DNA of 64,000 nucleotides, taken from positions 7,006,001 to 7,070,000 of the forward strand of contig NC_003282.8 in assembly GCF_000002985.6 (NCBI RefSeq), in the 5' to 3' direction. Source of the DNA: Caenorhabditis elegans. Its lineage: Eukaryota > Nematoda > Chromadorea > Rhabditida > Rhabditidae. Of this stretch, positions 26,842 through 39,067 are shown piece after piece. The position numbers and the translations under genes were made by a program. Within the stretch, counting starts at the first letter, position 1; every line of letters begins with the position of its first letter. The notes beneath the pieces were generated by a model, which was not told where the DNA came from, did no database searches, and saw only the letters and a list, made by a program, of their open reading frames with translations.

Positions 26842-29800
26842 TTATGGCATAATTGACTGTTTCAGACTAGAAATATCATTAACGAGCATTTCTTTGGCCA
26901 CTTCGTCGCCCTTGTTCTTGATGCAAGTAACTACGCCTTTTTGGCATGCCTGAAGTAGGTCGAAGACATTCTGGAAATAGATATTCTGATAGATATATAG
27001 ATGTTTAGTATTCTATTACCTCGGGGCATAAATCCTTAATTTGAGCAACAAGTTGAGAAACAAACTTTCCGCTGGCAGTTGTTGGGCGTCCAGCCTTGGC
27101 TAAAATATAAAGAACAGACAGAAGAAGAGTTGTTGCTGGCTCCGTTTGAGAACAAAGTTGCTCATGAAGTTCCGCTGTAATTTTAGCTCCAACTTCGGCT
27201 CTGAAAAAATTTGTTTTTTTTTAAATTTTAAATGTCACTTTTTTTCTAAAAAAAATATACTTGAAATTGTGAAACAATTTCAATTTCGATCAATAATATT
27301 TAAAAATTGCAAAATTATTCGTATTTCGCTTTTTTTTTCAAAAAATTCGAATTCAGCCCTGTTTCCAGCAGCTGCGACAAATTTTGAAATTTAAAATTTT
27401 AGCTTATTTTTTTCCAAAATTTTAACTCACTATAAATAATTTTTAGATATTTTTTGGAAAGAATTATGAAAATAATTTTACCTTCCTTTCTTGTCGACTT
27501 TTTTCAGTGCCAACGAAGTTGCACTTGGAGCCGAACAATTATAAACAGCATCATGAAATTTATCCAAAGCATCATCATCTGTAGATTTCAGCGACGCAAA
27601 CACTGATCGAATCGGATCTCTGAGCATTTCAGGAAGGTTTTCAATTGTTTCTTCTCGCTGTTTTTCCTTCAATTGGTGTGCATTATCTACTCCCATAACA
27701 TATGAAAGCAACGCCAATGCAATTTCATTTCCAACTGTTTTCAGAAGATATTGCCGAAGATCTGAGCCAAGGGGATCTGAAATTCAAAATAAATTATTTT
27801 TCTATTCAGTTTTAAAGTTTTTTCTACCAGCAAAAGTGGAAGTAGCCGTCTCAAATGTGTTAAATGAATCGTAAAGTTGTCTACACTTATCGCCGATTGC
27901 AGACAATGACTTTTTGGAATTAGCGACGCTGGCAACCAATTGATGTGCTTGAATGTCTTGAACTTTTTTGCGAAGTAGCGTTGTTGTCTGAAACATAAAA
28001 ATTATTTATTTCTGAAGAATCCATGAGATGGACCTCTTGATTCAACTTTTCCACAATTACTGAAAGAATTTCTTCGGGTACTGATTGACTTTCACGAAGC
28101 CATATTTCCAGTTCCTCACTATTTATGGAAATATTCGCCGACAAATTGGATGAAGTTGAAGGAGCAGACGATTTCGAACCACCTTTCACACTTTTTGCGT
28201 TTTTCTTTCCTCCTTTTCCACCTTTCTTTCCATCTCCCCAGTCATCCGTCTGAAAAATTAAATAGTTTTTTTTCAATTCAATTTGTATACCTCTTCTTGA
28301 ACTTTCACTGCTGCCTTGGCTCCGCCTTGTTTCTTTTTCTCCGCTTCTAATCGATCAACTTCCTCATGTGCTCTGACGTCCAACAATTTGTCAATTGAAC
28401 GCAGAGCTTCAGTCAAAACTGCTCCCTTGAACACAAAACCCTCTGCAAAATGCGAATCTTTTTCCACATTTGCAACTTTTGACCCGATTTCATCCTCATC
28501 AGCAGTATCTAGAGGAAGATTTAGAGATTGAAGAGCCAAATGCACGTCGGATATTCCGCTTTTTTGTAAGTCTTCTGAAAATTTAAAAATTCAATTAAGT
28601 AATAAAATTCAAAACAATTAAACAAAAAACCTTGAACAGCATTAATACATTGATCCATGAGTTCTTTTGTCATAAACATAGATCTCATACTGACAAGTTT
28701 TTTGAATTCAGATGATCCAAGAACTTCTTCGAGAGCTGGTTTTGCATCTACTCCTAGAGTTTTTAGAGTTGAAATTTCTGGAATTTAAAGAAATTAAAAG
28801 ATAAACAAATAGATGATCATACCTAAAAATTCATTCTGTCTATATTGATTCAAAACGCACGACTTCACAAGATGATCGTACATCATTGGACGATACGAGC
28901 AGGAAGGTGATGTACGAGAACCGATTAAAGTACCAGGAATTTCGCCGAGAGATTGAAGATTTTCGAACGCAATCCAAAATCGTTTCGGTGTGAGACCAAC
29001 TCGTTTTTGGATAGTTGAAATAGGAGTGATTCTGTTTGGAAAAAACATTATTTGAACGGCAATGGAAAACAGATTCTCACTTAGTTAATGCAATCAGAAT
29101 AGCGCGTAGAACCAATTGTCTGGCATTCAAAAATGAAGAAGTATAGATCGTATCCCCATCAACCACTCCTTGAAAATCAGAAGATCCCAATTTTTCGATT
29201 AGCAAGGATTGCAAAAGTTCCGATGATAGATTCCAGTGCTTGCAGAGTGCTGCAGTTGTTTGATTTCCTTGCTCATCGAGAAGTGTACGCAATTCGTTAC
29301 GAAGACGATGTACGTATTCACTGAAAATTTATATTTTTTGAGTGTTCAATGAACAAATGATTTTGTCGATTTGCAATTTGCAATCGACACGTAACAATAA
29401 TGAAGTCAATGTGTTCTTCTTTGTTCTTTTCCGAACTTTAGGCCTATCTAAATCACGTGAATAAACTTGACCTACGTCGCGAATATCTCTGCATTCGAAA
29501 TTGTAAATTCATCATCAGTCGAAACAATCAAGCGCGAAGTCTTCTCGATATGATCGAAATCTATGTTAAGAGCAACTGCGATATCAGTGAGAGAAGCACG
29601 TCCTCCAGCGGCTATGCACTCGTTTTTTATCTGAAAAATGGATTGATGAACTTGAAACTTTGGAAAATATTCAGCCTGTGTAATTTTCCAATTATTCTGC
29701 CAAAATACGGTAGCCGGTCTCGAAGCGACATTATTATCTTATACACAAAGAGCAACGCGCCTTTAAAGATTACTGTAATTATTCGTGTGTAGATAATATT

Positions 29801-30859
29801 TTCCAGATTTTCAAAACGTAAATGACACATTTTTGCTTACAAATATTTATTTAACTACTTTTTTCTGTGATACTTTATAATAAAAATTAATTGTTCTTCT
29901 TTCATATTTATTCCTAACCGTAAATTTATCCTCAATAACAAATCGAAAACCAAGGCTGCTGTCAAAATGAAAACATGATCACATGTTTTGCTGCTTCCAG
30001 TTTATTCTGTACTCACATTTCTGCATTTGTGTAAACATAAAAGTTCATTGCGGTCAACAAAAAGGCGGAGTTTGTGAGAAAAAAAAGAAAGAATAGATAG
30101 ACATTTTTATTTTCTCAAACACTCAACAATGCCCAATCCATCTCCCGCAATTCTAATGCCAAAGTCTATATTAAAGAAACCTGATCAAGTGAGCCTAAGC
30201 TGTTTGGAATGTTAGTATTCTTTTAAAAAAAAGGAAATTTCAGAGCCAACACGAGTCACCATCAAATTCTCCAGTTTCTCCATCACCCCAAGAAGTTCCA
30301 CGTGGCAAAAAAGAATGGTGGCTTCCATTTAATATACCATTTCATAATGAGATTTTTCGAAAAAATTCAGGGTTCTGAAATTTAAGAAACGACTACATAT
30401 TGGTCTCATCTACCAATATTTTACTTTTATTTTCATTTTTTTTTTTTGAATAAAAAATTTCTGCCCTCTCACCTCAGTTTCCAAGTGGTTTTTAGTTACA
30501 TAACTATGCCCATCTCTAGTATAGACCACGTCAATTCGATGAGAAGCGATAAGTTTTTGAAGGACTTCAATGCAATTCACCTCGGAGAGCCTTAAAGAAT
30601 AATTTTTTAAAATTATTCTACAATTGAGAATTTTAGTGAAAAATTGTTAATACAGATGAGATAAATAATTAAATTTTTGATACTAAAACCTTATTAATTT
30701 TTTGTTGTTTTTAGGGCAAATGGTGTATGTGCTATCATTTAGTATCAAATATATAAAATGGCCAAGAATCAATGATATTTCTCACTTTTTAGATGATTGT
30801 GACAGTTGAACTCTCTGCAAATCTGATGCAAGTTTCTGAATATCTGCCCAGGAAGTCAT
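26842..30859 (-). CDS. ufl-1: E3 UFM1-protein ligase 1 homolog
   Basis: Ligase that transfers the ubiquitin-like UFM1 to targets, at the ER in animals. Twelve minus-strand exons join in frame: 30859-30786, 30590-30473, 29630-29476, 29320-29081, 29031-28823, 28777-28631, 28574-28291, 28249-28034, 27987-27828, 27776-27482, 27200-27020 and 26970-26842, giving 735 residues. The N-terminus MTSWADIQKLASDLQRVQL and LSEVNCIEVLQKLIA match the UFL1 family start. A Lys/Gly-rich linker (GGKGGKK) near residue 420 corresponds to the family's basic segment. It has no RING or HECT domain, as expected for UFL1. The ATG directly follows ATTTCAG, and a poly(A) signal for the upstream gene lies about 115 bp before it, as expected for SL2 trans-splicing. 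Intron 2 (30472-29631) hosts a gene on the opposite strand and a dispersed repeat. Confidence 0.93.
29704..29782. repeat. Dispersed repeat in ufl-1 intron 2
   Basis: AATACGGTAGCCGGTCTCG to CGCGCCTTTAAAGATTACTG, the same family as at 14438 and 39068. Confidence 0.65.
30129..30378 (+). CDS. Small Pro/Ser-rich protein nested in ufl-1 intron (64 aa)
   Basis: Exons 30129-30188 and 30244-30378 join in phase 0 across a 55-bp intron with good GTGAGC and TTTCAG ends. The 64-residue product begins MPNPSPAILMPKSILKKPDQ, has SPSNSPVSPSPQEVPRGKKE, and ends with an aromatic WWLPFNIPFHNEIF patch and FRKNSGF. AATAAA lies at 30449-30454. The gene lies wholly inside ufl-1 intron 2 in antisense orientation. 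I recognise no family. The ILKKP and SP motifs resemble phosphatase-docking or kinase-target segments, but that is weak. Clean splicing, a poly(A) signal and normal codons make a real gene likely. Confidence 0.65.
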
Positions 30860-31082
30860 CTGAAATATTTACCACTTTAATATATCAAATGAAAAAGAAA
30901 GAAAAAGAAATGAATCGATGGATTTTTAACCGAACTTTTAAGAAAGTGAACACAAATACGATGCTATACACTTTTTATTCCAATACCATGAACCCATATT
31001 AAGGCAATAGACGATTTTAAAGACTTCAACCCATTTGTTAAAATAAAATGTACATGTAAATAAATAATCACATAAAATTAAT
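30860..31082 (-). promoter_or_regulatory. Intercistronic region, probable SL2 trans-splicing site
   Basis: Lies between the cogc-2 stop and the ufl-1 start, 223 bp. A minus-strand AATAAA (30979-30974) sits about 105 nt after the cogc-2 stop. The ATTTCAG acceptor directly adjoins the ufl-1 ATG. This spacing of roughly 100 bp between poly(A) signal and acceptor is typical of C. elegans operons. Confidence 0.65.
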
Positions 31083-33547
31083 TCAAGCATTCCCCGCTTC
31101 TTCGTTCTGATTTTTCTCTTGTACAATCGCCGAACGTGCATCTTTGTCAAATCGATTGACGACTTCTTGTAATCCGGTGAGATCAGCTTGTGAGAATACA
31201 AGATTTTCCGCATAGCTCAGGAAATATTTAGCATCATGATAGATTTGTTGTTTGATTTTATCGTCATCAGTAACCGTGGAGCCAGAATCAGTTGTGGTTT
31301 TCCGTTTGAATCGGGATAAAGAAGATCCTGTAGCTTCGACACTATCCAGCACCTGAAAACAAATATTTTGTTGCAATTTGCATCAATTGGAGTGGTTTAT
31401 AAACTTAGCGGGAAAAAAAATTATCTCATGTGTCCAAAATAAACGTTACCTCGTTCCCTTTCCCCACGAAATAATTGAATGCTGAAAGATTAACTTTTCG
31501 AACAATTTCATCGGTGTGAGGATGTTCTTCGCAGCTGAAAAAAATACGTACAAAATTTTGTGGAAGCAATATAAACTACCATAGTTTTTCTTTCAAATTC
31601 TCAACCATTTCAATAGCTGTAACAACATATTTGGAATGCGTTGTCGGTGGTGATTTCTTCGTCCATCTGTATTGTTTAGGAACATCGGAAACTTGAGCAA
31701 TTTCTTGATGAAGAACTTCGGAGAACATTTCAATAATACTATCATCAATTTGAACACAAAGACTATCAATTGATCGACCATGCTTTGTTAGGCATTGACC
31801 GAATGGAGCGGTATCCACTGTGATATCACTGAAAAAATGATATCTAAATGTAAGTAAGTATTTAAATAAACGAACTGAAATTTTCCCCAAATTGACTCCA
31901 ACGCGAAATCGAAAACCAATTGATGAAGATTTCCAGTATCCGAGCGGAGAGTAACCATTGAAGTCCAATCTCTTTTTTCTTCCATGAAATAACTAGAAAA
32001 CAAAATATTTTTCGTGAAGAAGAACTTTTAATCTAACTTTTTCATAGTTTGACTCCACGAGAAATGCTTTAGCAAAAGCTTCAATGTGAAATCCCATAAT
32101 TTATCAACAATAGGAGGAAGATACACATCATCACTCCACACATGCTCAATTGCTGTTATAATTGCTCTTGAAACTCCGCAGTGCAGCTGAGGAGTGTTTT
32201 CTCGATTTTCAGAAGTTTCTGGCTCGGCAAACATTTCGGGAGACATCAGCTGATCGCACTGTTTTCCGAATCGATGTGTTTCTAATTTAAAATAAACTAA
32301 TAAATTGAATTTATCCCTGATCGACTTAAGCATTGCACGGCAGGTATGAGAAGATGGCCAATTATCGATAAATTCTTGAGTGAGCAAGAAACATTCATGG
32401 AAAAGTCGTGTGTCACTTGGGACTGCGACGGCTCCCATACACTGAAAATACAAATAATTATGAATATAAAAAGTTATGAACGGAAACCTTATCAATAAAT
32501 GTCAGAATGAACGTGAGAAGGGTTTCGTCCAGAAAACGGCGGATGTTTCCACGAAAATGTTCAGTCCCCATTTTTTCAGCCCAAGTTTCACGCATTTTTT
32601 TGACGCTTTCGAAGACTTGTTTCAAGAGTTTCAACTGATTACTTTCGTCGTGTTTCTCATTTACAAATTCGGCATACAAAAGATCAGAAACCAAGAGGGC
32701 AGTTAGTGAATGCGTACTCTCCGTTAACGATAAAATTGAATAAATGAGAGGAAGATTTTGACAATCACCGGCGGCACTTCGAACTCCTTCTGCACAGAGA
32801 ACCGCTTCCAGCTGAGATAGAATTATCTTTTCAGCGGCATTTTCCTCTTCCGAATGGGGAAACGTGGAACCCTTCAGCTCTGATGCGAAGGACGCTGCCT
32901 TTTGTAACCTGCAAAAATTGTAATATTTTTTTTTAATAAATGAAAAATATTACCACAAAGCAGAGCATTTTCGAGGAGGATGCAATAACATTTCTGATAG
33001 CTTTTCTATGGCAACTAGAAAATAAATGCGATCCCGAATTTCAATTTGTTTTTCTCGATTTGAGCAAAGCTCATCACATTTTTGCTCGATTCTTTCAGCC
33101 ATACCAACAGATTCTCTTGTCGACTCCTTGAATTCATCCCATATTCTCTAAAACTTAAATTCGACGTTTTGTAAAAATAAATTCTAAATTTACATTGATA
33201 TCTTGTTCGATTTTATTTAGTGAGTCTTGGAGGCTGACCAAGTTTGACGATAAATGGACAAAATCCGCATAATCATCGTTGATAAGCTCGATCATTGAAT
33301 TTTGAACACTTTTCAAGTAGAGGCGTAGATCCTGCTGAATTGTTTTGAGATCAGATTTTCTGAAAACCAATTTTCAATTCTCCATTTCATTTGAAATAAA
33401 AACTCACTGCCTTGCCAAGTTCATAAATCGTTCCACATTAAAATCTTCTCGATTGAAATGGGTCTTATTAAAGCATAACTTCGATTCATCGATATAGAAG
33501 GTGTTTGGCGAAGCGAACATAGTTTTCTCGCCATGAAGTGTACCCAT
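31083..33547 (-). CDS. cogc-2: Conserved oligomeric Golgi complex subunit 2
   Basis: COG subunit that tethers retrograde vesicles at the Golgi. Nine minus-strand exons: 33547-33408, 33359-33194, 33147-32954, 32908-32488, 32441-32038, 31992-31876, 31828-31580, 31534-31450 and 31352-31083, giving 681 residues. The N-terminal block (SLCFNK-like FNREDF, then LRLYLKSVQNSMIELINDDYADF and LSSNLVSLQDSLNKIEQDI) is the characteristic COG2 coiled-coil. The rest is helical. It is divergently arranged with klp-18 and is the likely first gene of the cogc-2 / ufl-1 / SOSS-B operon. Confidence 0.92.
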
Positions 33548-34211
33548 TTTAAAAATATTTTCAAAAAAAAAAATTGTTTCAACGTTTTCGCGTGGAACTG
33601 TGTGGGAGGAGTCAAAATGCAAGCTTGGCACGCGATTTCGCAACTCTCTCGCACGAGACTTGTGAGTGTAAGTGCGCTCCCTTTCACAAGGCGCTTTAGT
33701 TTAATTTTTGAAAAATAAGAATTAAAACAAATAAAATGAAGATTTTTTGCATTTACCTTATCGAAAGTGTTGAAAATTATAATCTAGTGTACATGAGAGT
33801 ATTAAAGCTTTTAAAATGTAGAAAGCATGAATTTCTGGGCAAAAAGAAACTACATCTGAAAACATTTTTGATACCGTAACATTTGAAGGAGCATAACTAA
33901 ACGTATTTCGGTCTCGTAGCGAACGCGCAGAATCCGCCGCGGAGGCGCGAAATTTTGATTTTTTCTAGGTTTTGTCCTAAAAATATGAAACTTTTCATTT
34001 CTCTTGAATTTTTCTCAAATTTATAGTGATCCTTTTATTTTCCAGCTCGAGATTTTTTTAATTTTAAACTAGCGATGCCCGAAGTTCTTTAAATTCATAA
34101 AATCTAGTCGATAGTGCTATTTTCTTCATCGTGTTATTGATGATTTATTTTCCTTTCTTCAATCATTCACCGCTTTACTATTACGCTTTCAAATAATTTC
34201 TCATTTTCAGA
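33548..34211. promoter_or_regulatory. Divergent promoter region cogc-2 / klp-18
   Basis: A 664-bp head-to-head spacer. It includes a CG-rich patch at 33915-33950 (ATCCGCCGCGGAGGCGCG) and an ATTTTCAG acceptor ending at 34210, one base before the klp-18 ATG. No specific factor site is claimed. Confidence 0.55.
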
Positions 34212-37200
34212 ATGTCGCAGTACATCAAGTGCTACGGCAGGGTACGCCCGTCGGCACGGCTTGGGGCACCTTCCGAGTCTCTCTTTGTGGGAGGACGCGT
34301 TGTGACGATTGAAACTGATAATGGATCCAAAAGATATGAGCTCCATCATATCTTTGATAGCTCTTCATCACAGGAGGACGTCTTTGGAACAGTCGCGAAG
34401 AAGATTGTCGAGGATTGTGTGGAAGGCTATAATGGGACCGTGTTCGCCTATGGACAGACAGGGTAAGTGCTTCCAATGTAGTTTGAGAAATGAAAGTTCG
34501 ATTTTCAGTTCTGGAAAAACCCATACAATGCTTGGTCCTTGCGATTCATGGACTGACCAAGAACTTATGGGGCTCATCCCTCGATCAGTGGAACACGTTT
34601 TCCAGCATCTGGACACGAAGGCTAAAGAGTGTCAAAAGTTGACGTTCTCCGTTTCTGTTGAGTTTGTTGAACTCTACAACGAAGTCATCTACGACCTCTT
34701 GAATGCGAAGAACAAAGTCCAACTCAGAGATTCGGGAAAGGACATTCAGCTTGTTGGAGCCTTGTCGAAAAACGTTGATAACCCGCTCGACTTGATGCAT
34801 TTGGTCCAAAAAGGTTGGCAGGAAAGAAGCACTGGCTCGACTGCAATGAATGCCGAATCGTCAAGATCACACGCGCTGCTCATCATCAGGATCAAAACGC
34901 AGGAGCGAACAGGAGAGCTAGTCAAGGAAAGGTCATCTATCCTGAACCTTGTGGACTTGGCGGGATCGGAGCGTCAGACGCATACAAAATCAAGCGGAGA
35001 TCGACTGAAAGAAGCGACAAATATCAACTCATCTCTGACAGTGCTAGGCCGTTGCATCCGTCTTCTTGCCGATCCTTCGAAAGCTAAAGGACACGTTCCA
35101 TACCGCGATTCTCATCTCACTCATATTCTGAAGAACTCGCTTGGTGGCAATTCAAAGACGGCTGTTATCGTTAATATGCACCCGGATCGTGATTTTGCAC
35201 AGGAAAGCAACTCCACCTTGATGTTCGCTCAGTCGTGCACGATGATCATGAACATTGCCACTCGAAATGAAGTTATGACCGGCGACCAGGAGAGCAGCTA
35301 CAAAAAAGCCATTCAAGAACTACGCCAAGAGGTTGACGAAACGCGGGAAAAGGTTCGGACGGAATTCGCATCACAGTTGGACGAAGCCGAAGTTGAACAA
35401 CTTCGACTGAAGACAGAAAACAACTCCTTGAGATTGGAAAACGTCGATCTTCGTGCAAAGTATGACTTTGCTCTTCTGAAGTACACGATCGGATCAGAAA
35501 ACGAACAGATTGTTAACGAGTTCAAGAAGATCATCAGTGAATTCAGTGCCGCAAATAGCAGTTCTCCATTCGAATGCATAGCTCTGAAGAATCAAACGGT
35601 ATGTTAATTATTCTCATCATTTTGTGTAAATATGAGAATTTTCAGCTCCAATTGGAGATCGAAGCCAGCGAGAAGCGATACCAGGAGCTGCAAAAGGAGA
35701 CAAGTGCTCTGCGAAATCGCTATCAGGAAAATCTGGACGCGACAATCTTGATGCAAACACCGTCGGCAAAGGAGAGGAGGAGCAGTTCGAGACCCAAACG
35801 CCGGGAGACCCAATACAGACCTTCACCTGCACGAATGGCTTTGTTCGCTGAAGTCGAAACCTCGGAGGATGCCGTGCTCGACCTACAATGTCAAAACGAG
35901 AAGCTCAGTTGTGAACTGAGCTCATTGAAAGACAAGCACGAAGAGGCAACGTCAAAGTCAATCGAGACGGAACGATTGCTTCAGGGAGAAATTGTTGCAT
36001 TGCAAAAAGAGTAAGATTTATTTGATATATTTCTCTCACTATCAAGTGTTTCCTTTTTCAGAGTTTCCATTGTATCCGAGAGTCTGAGGAAGTCCGAAGC
36101 AGTGGCCGAGGGATACAAGGAGAAAGTGACAGCAAACAACTTAACACTCGATAAGTTGCTTCTCCATATTGATGCTTCGAGAAAACGCATTGCTGAACTC
36201 GAGTTGAGCAGCAAGGAGAGTGAAAATCGATCGAGCGAAGAATTGGAGGGTAACATTTAATTTTTAATATTACTCAGTTTTTACGGTTCTTGTTTCAGAA
36301 CAACGTTTGTATTACGTCTCCATGATTGAAGATCTCGAAAGGAAAGCATCTGACGAGTATGCTGCTCTTCGTGAGGAGTTGAATCAAAAGACGCTGTCTT
36401 CAAATTTACTCCAAGTTCAAGTCGACGAGCTCCAACTTTCAAATGCCACAATCAAGAAGCTTAACGCTGATCTAAGCACCAAAGCCGGCCTCATTCGATC
36501 TCTCGAGGATTCCATCGAGAAAAAGTCTCAGATGATCACTCGGCTGGAAGAGCAGGCCGTCCTTGATAGCTCCGAGTTGAGCTCTACTAAGCGTCAACTG
36601 GAGCATTCAAGGCTGGAAGCGATTCAGTGGAGGGTTCGTCAATAAGTAAAAGATTAAGGTTGTGTATTTATATAATTTACAGAAAATTTCCGAAGAGACC
36701 ACTTCTGCCATGCAAACACAGCTCAAAGATCATCAAAAGGATATTGACCAATGCAGGCACAAGAAGAAATTGGAGATTCAATCAATGCAACTCTCGCTGG
36801 ACAATGCGAACGCTAGAGTGAAAGAATCCGAAGCAATGATGAAAAAACTTCAGAATGACGAGAAACAGAAGTTTGACATGAAAATGTCTGAAATTGAGAA
36901 CACCTTCAAAGAGAAGCTTTCTGTTAGCTTGAAAAAGCAAGAAGACACCATTCGAAGACAGAGCTTGGCCGAGAATCAAGGAAAGCTAGAAGTCATGGAA
37001 AATAAGAATCGCGTGCTCTCTGAGACAATAGAATCTCTTCAATCGCAGCATTCACAGGACACGGAGGTCATCAACGCAGGTCTGCGAACAAGAGGAGATC
37101 GGGTAAATCAATGGTCGTATGAATAAAAGCTAATTCGATGTTTTCAGGTGGGTTACGTGGATAAACTTCGCGTCGAGAAGAAAGCTCTCGAAGAAACCAT

Positions 37201-37297
37201 TTCTCAACTTCGCTCAGAGAATGATAAACTGAAGAAGATCATGAGAGGAGAATCGGCCAATAAGCCAGTGCTTCGCAGTCAGACCACAAAGCCATAG
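34212..37297 (+). CDS. klp-18: Kinesin-12 family motor, acentrosomal meiotic spindle assembly
   Basis: Plus-end kinesin required for bipolar acentriolar oocyte spindles in C. elegans. Exons 34212-34462, 34509-35598, 35646-36010, 36062-36249, 36299-36633, 36683-37102 and 37148-37297 give 932 residues. The N-terminal motor domain has P-loop GQTGSGKT (81-88), switch I NAESSRSH (198-205) and switch II DLAGSE (233-238), then [10 protein letters not shown] and VPYRDSHLT of the microtubule-binding face. From about residue 370 the protein is a long coiled-coil with a basic patch [16 protein letters not shown] near 530, as in kinesin-12/Xklp2. The tail is basic (LRSQTTKP end). The codons are noticeably less AT-rich than its neighbours, which suggests solid germline expression. 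The start directly follows TTTTCAG. Confidence 0.97.
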
Positions 37298-37332
37298 GAC
37301 AAATCGTCTTAATTTATTTCTGTAAATATTAG

Positions 37333-37345
37333 CCCCCCCCCCCCC
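37333..37345. repeat. C13 homopolymer in klp-18 3' UTR
   Basis: Thirteen consecutive C after ATTAG, about 35 bp beyond the klp-18 stop. On the minus strand it is a G-tract able to form a G-quadruplex. Confidence 0.85.
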
Positions 37346-37681
37346 GCTTTCTTCCATATCGAATACTCACTTTATTTTTACCATTGTCAAAGATATTTTT
37401 TCTCCCCTCATATTATTTCAAGTTCTATTCCCCCTATTATCATTTTGACACTTATTTTAGTTAACTTGGAGTAAATTTTTAACTGCTCTAGTAAACAAAA
37501 ACTACAACACTGCTTCTATTCAATTCTCAATATGGACTTACGGTTCACTTGTATTGGTTGGAGTAGAATTTTAGACATCTTTTTATCTTTTAAGCATAGT
37601 CTTCGATGATCACGGAATTTTAACAACGAATGGTTGATATTTATACAAAAGGCTTATTCCAGGGGTGCGCGGCAATTTCCG

Positions 37682-37935
37682 AAACCATGTTTTGATAACT
37701 CGATGCTCAATGAAATGGCGTTGGCTCACGAGCAGATTGGATTTGATGTTCATTAATTATGGAAATTAGATAGTTTTCAGATTAATAATTGATCTCTAAA
37801 TAATATTTCCAAAAACTTTTCTTAAATGTGCTGTGTTTTGATTTCAAAAACTCAACGCATGTTTCCTCCCCGAGGACGAAACAGCAGAGTTCGTGAAACT
37901 GATCGCAGCTGGAGCTTCCAGAGCCCTGAATATTC
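37682..37935 (+). pseudogene. Adenosine deaminase pseudogene fragment
   Basis: Translates as PCFDNSMLNEMALAHEQIGFDVH followed by a stop, then LWKLD. After about 80 bp comes KLNACFLPEDETAEFVKLIAAGAS. This matches the end of the deaminase at 18243-22001 (TCFDNSMLSELTLVHKQIGLDVHQLWKA and the last exon) at roughly 65-70 percent. A remnant of the last intron separates the two parts, so it arose by DNA duplication, not reverse transcription. Upstream exons and the catalytic motifs are absent. Confidence 0.85.
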
Positions 37936-38162
37936 TACTGAATTTTGTTAATTTTACCTCCGTTTTCCACCTTGCTGAAAATCTGAAAATATTATTTCGG
38001 TTCTTCTTCGTTTTTATTAATTTACAATTCCAAATACTCGAATAAAGCTACACTGTTGAATTGAAGTTATTATTTTATCTCGAATTTTCGAATCGAACCA
38101 ACAAAAAACAACAATAATAGTGAAATCTACACTAAAAGGAGCAGGAATTCAAACAATAATCA

Positions 38163-38602
38163 TCACATGGCGGCTCCGTTGGCTTGAGCGTTGAGAAGTT
38201 GATGCTCCTGGAATCGTTGAGAAACTCGTTGTGTCATCTGCAAAAAGGGAATATGACAATTTTCACCATCTGTCAAATATCTTTAATTTTTTTAGTTTTT
38301 TGGAAATTTGCAATTGTGAACAACTTTTGAGAAACCTTTTTTTACAATTTTTTTAATGCGCAATGAAAAAATTAATAGAATACTAGTTGAAAACGCTGCA
38401 GTCTTTATACTTTTTCAAGCTAAAAATATTCAGAAATTACCTTGAGAAACTTGTCAAGACAATTGTTGGCGCACGATTCTTCTTTTCCACTGACTGTTCG
38501 GCTTCCAAACTCGTTAACACACGAGTTGAAACACTGCTCAGCAACCAAATTGTATTGAGTGAGGAAGTCACGGAACGTCTGGATGTTCTGTTCGCTGGTC
38601 AT
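38163..38602 (-). CDS. tin-9.1: Mitochondrial import inner-membrane chaperone Tim9
   Basis: Small Tim chaperone of the intermembrane space that carries hydrophobic carrier proteins to the TIM22 complex. Exons 38602-38441 and 38237-38163 give 78 residues. The twin CX3C motif is present: CFNSC (24-28) and CANNC (44-48), spaced 15 residues apart. It is followed by LDKFLKMTQRVSQRFQEHQ, the typical Tim9 helix. Length fits the family (about 80-90). No presequence, as usual. Confidence 0.93.
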
Positions 38603-39067
38603 CTTAAAATTGATTATTAATGCGAAAAAATAAATATAGAAACAAGTTATATCAAAATGCACAGAAAAAAATTAAAGTTGTGGAAATTCTAGATATTTTA
38701 CCGGAAGAATTAAAAAAATGACGTAAAAGTGATGTTCTAGTTTGATTATTATGTCAAACGTTAAAGAATTTTACAAAGAAAACATTGTTTTTAATTAAAA
38801 ATAAATTATATCGAACAAAGTTGGTTTAACGCTCTGAAAACGAAAAATTTAATCTTAAAAATCTCAATTAAACAAAAAGAAAATAACATTTTTTGTGCGC
38901 CAATGTCCTTTGCTGGCGCATTCCTTGATCGTTATCTGCGTCTCTTCAACTTCACACACATTTCGTGCTCTCAGGATTTTTAACAGGGAACATATTAAAT
39001 AGCAATTCATGAAAATAAATCCAATTTCAAATCATATCACCCAGATGTAAAACGTTGTGATCTTTTC

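Noticed and set aside
27146-27394. 82-codon plus ORF in ufl-1 intron
   Set aside because: It lies across a ufl-1 exon in antisense and reads AT-rich intron sequence.
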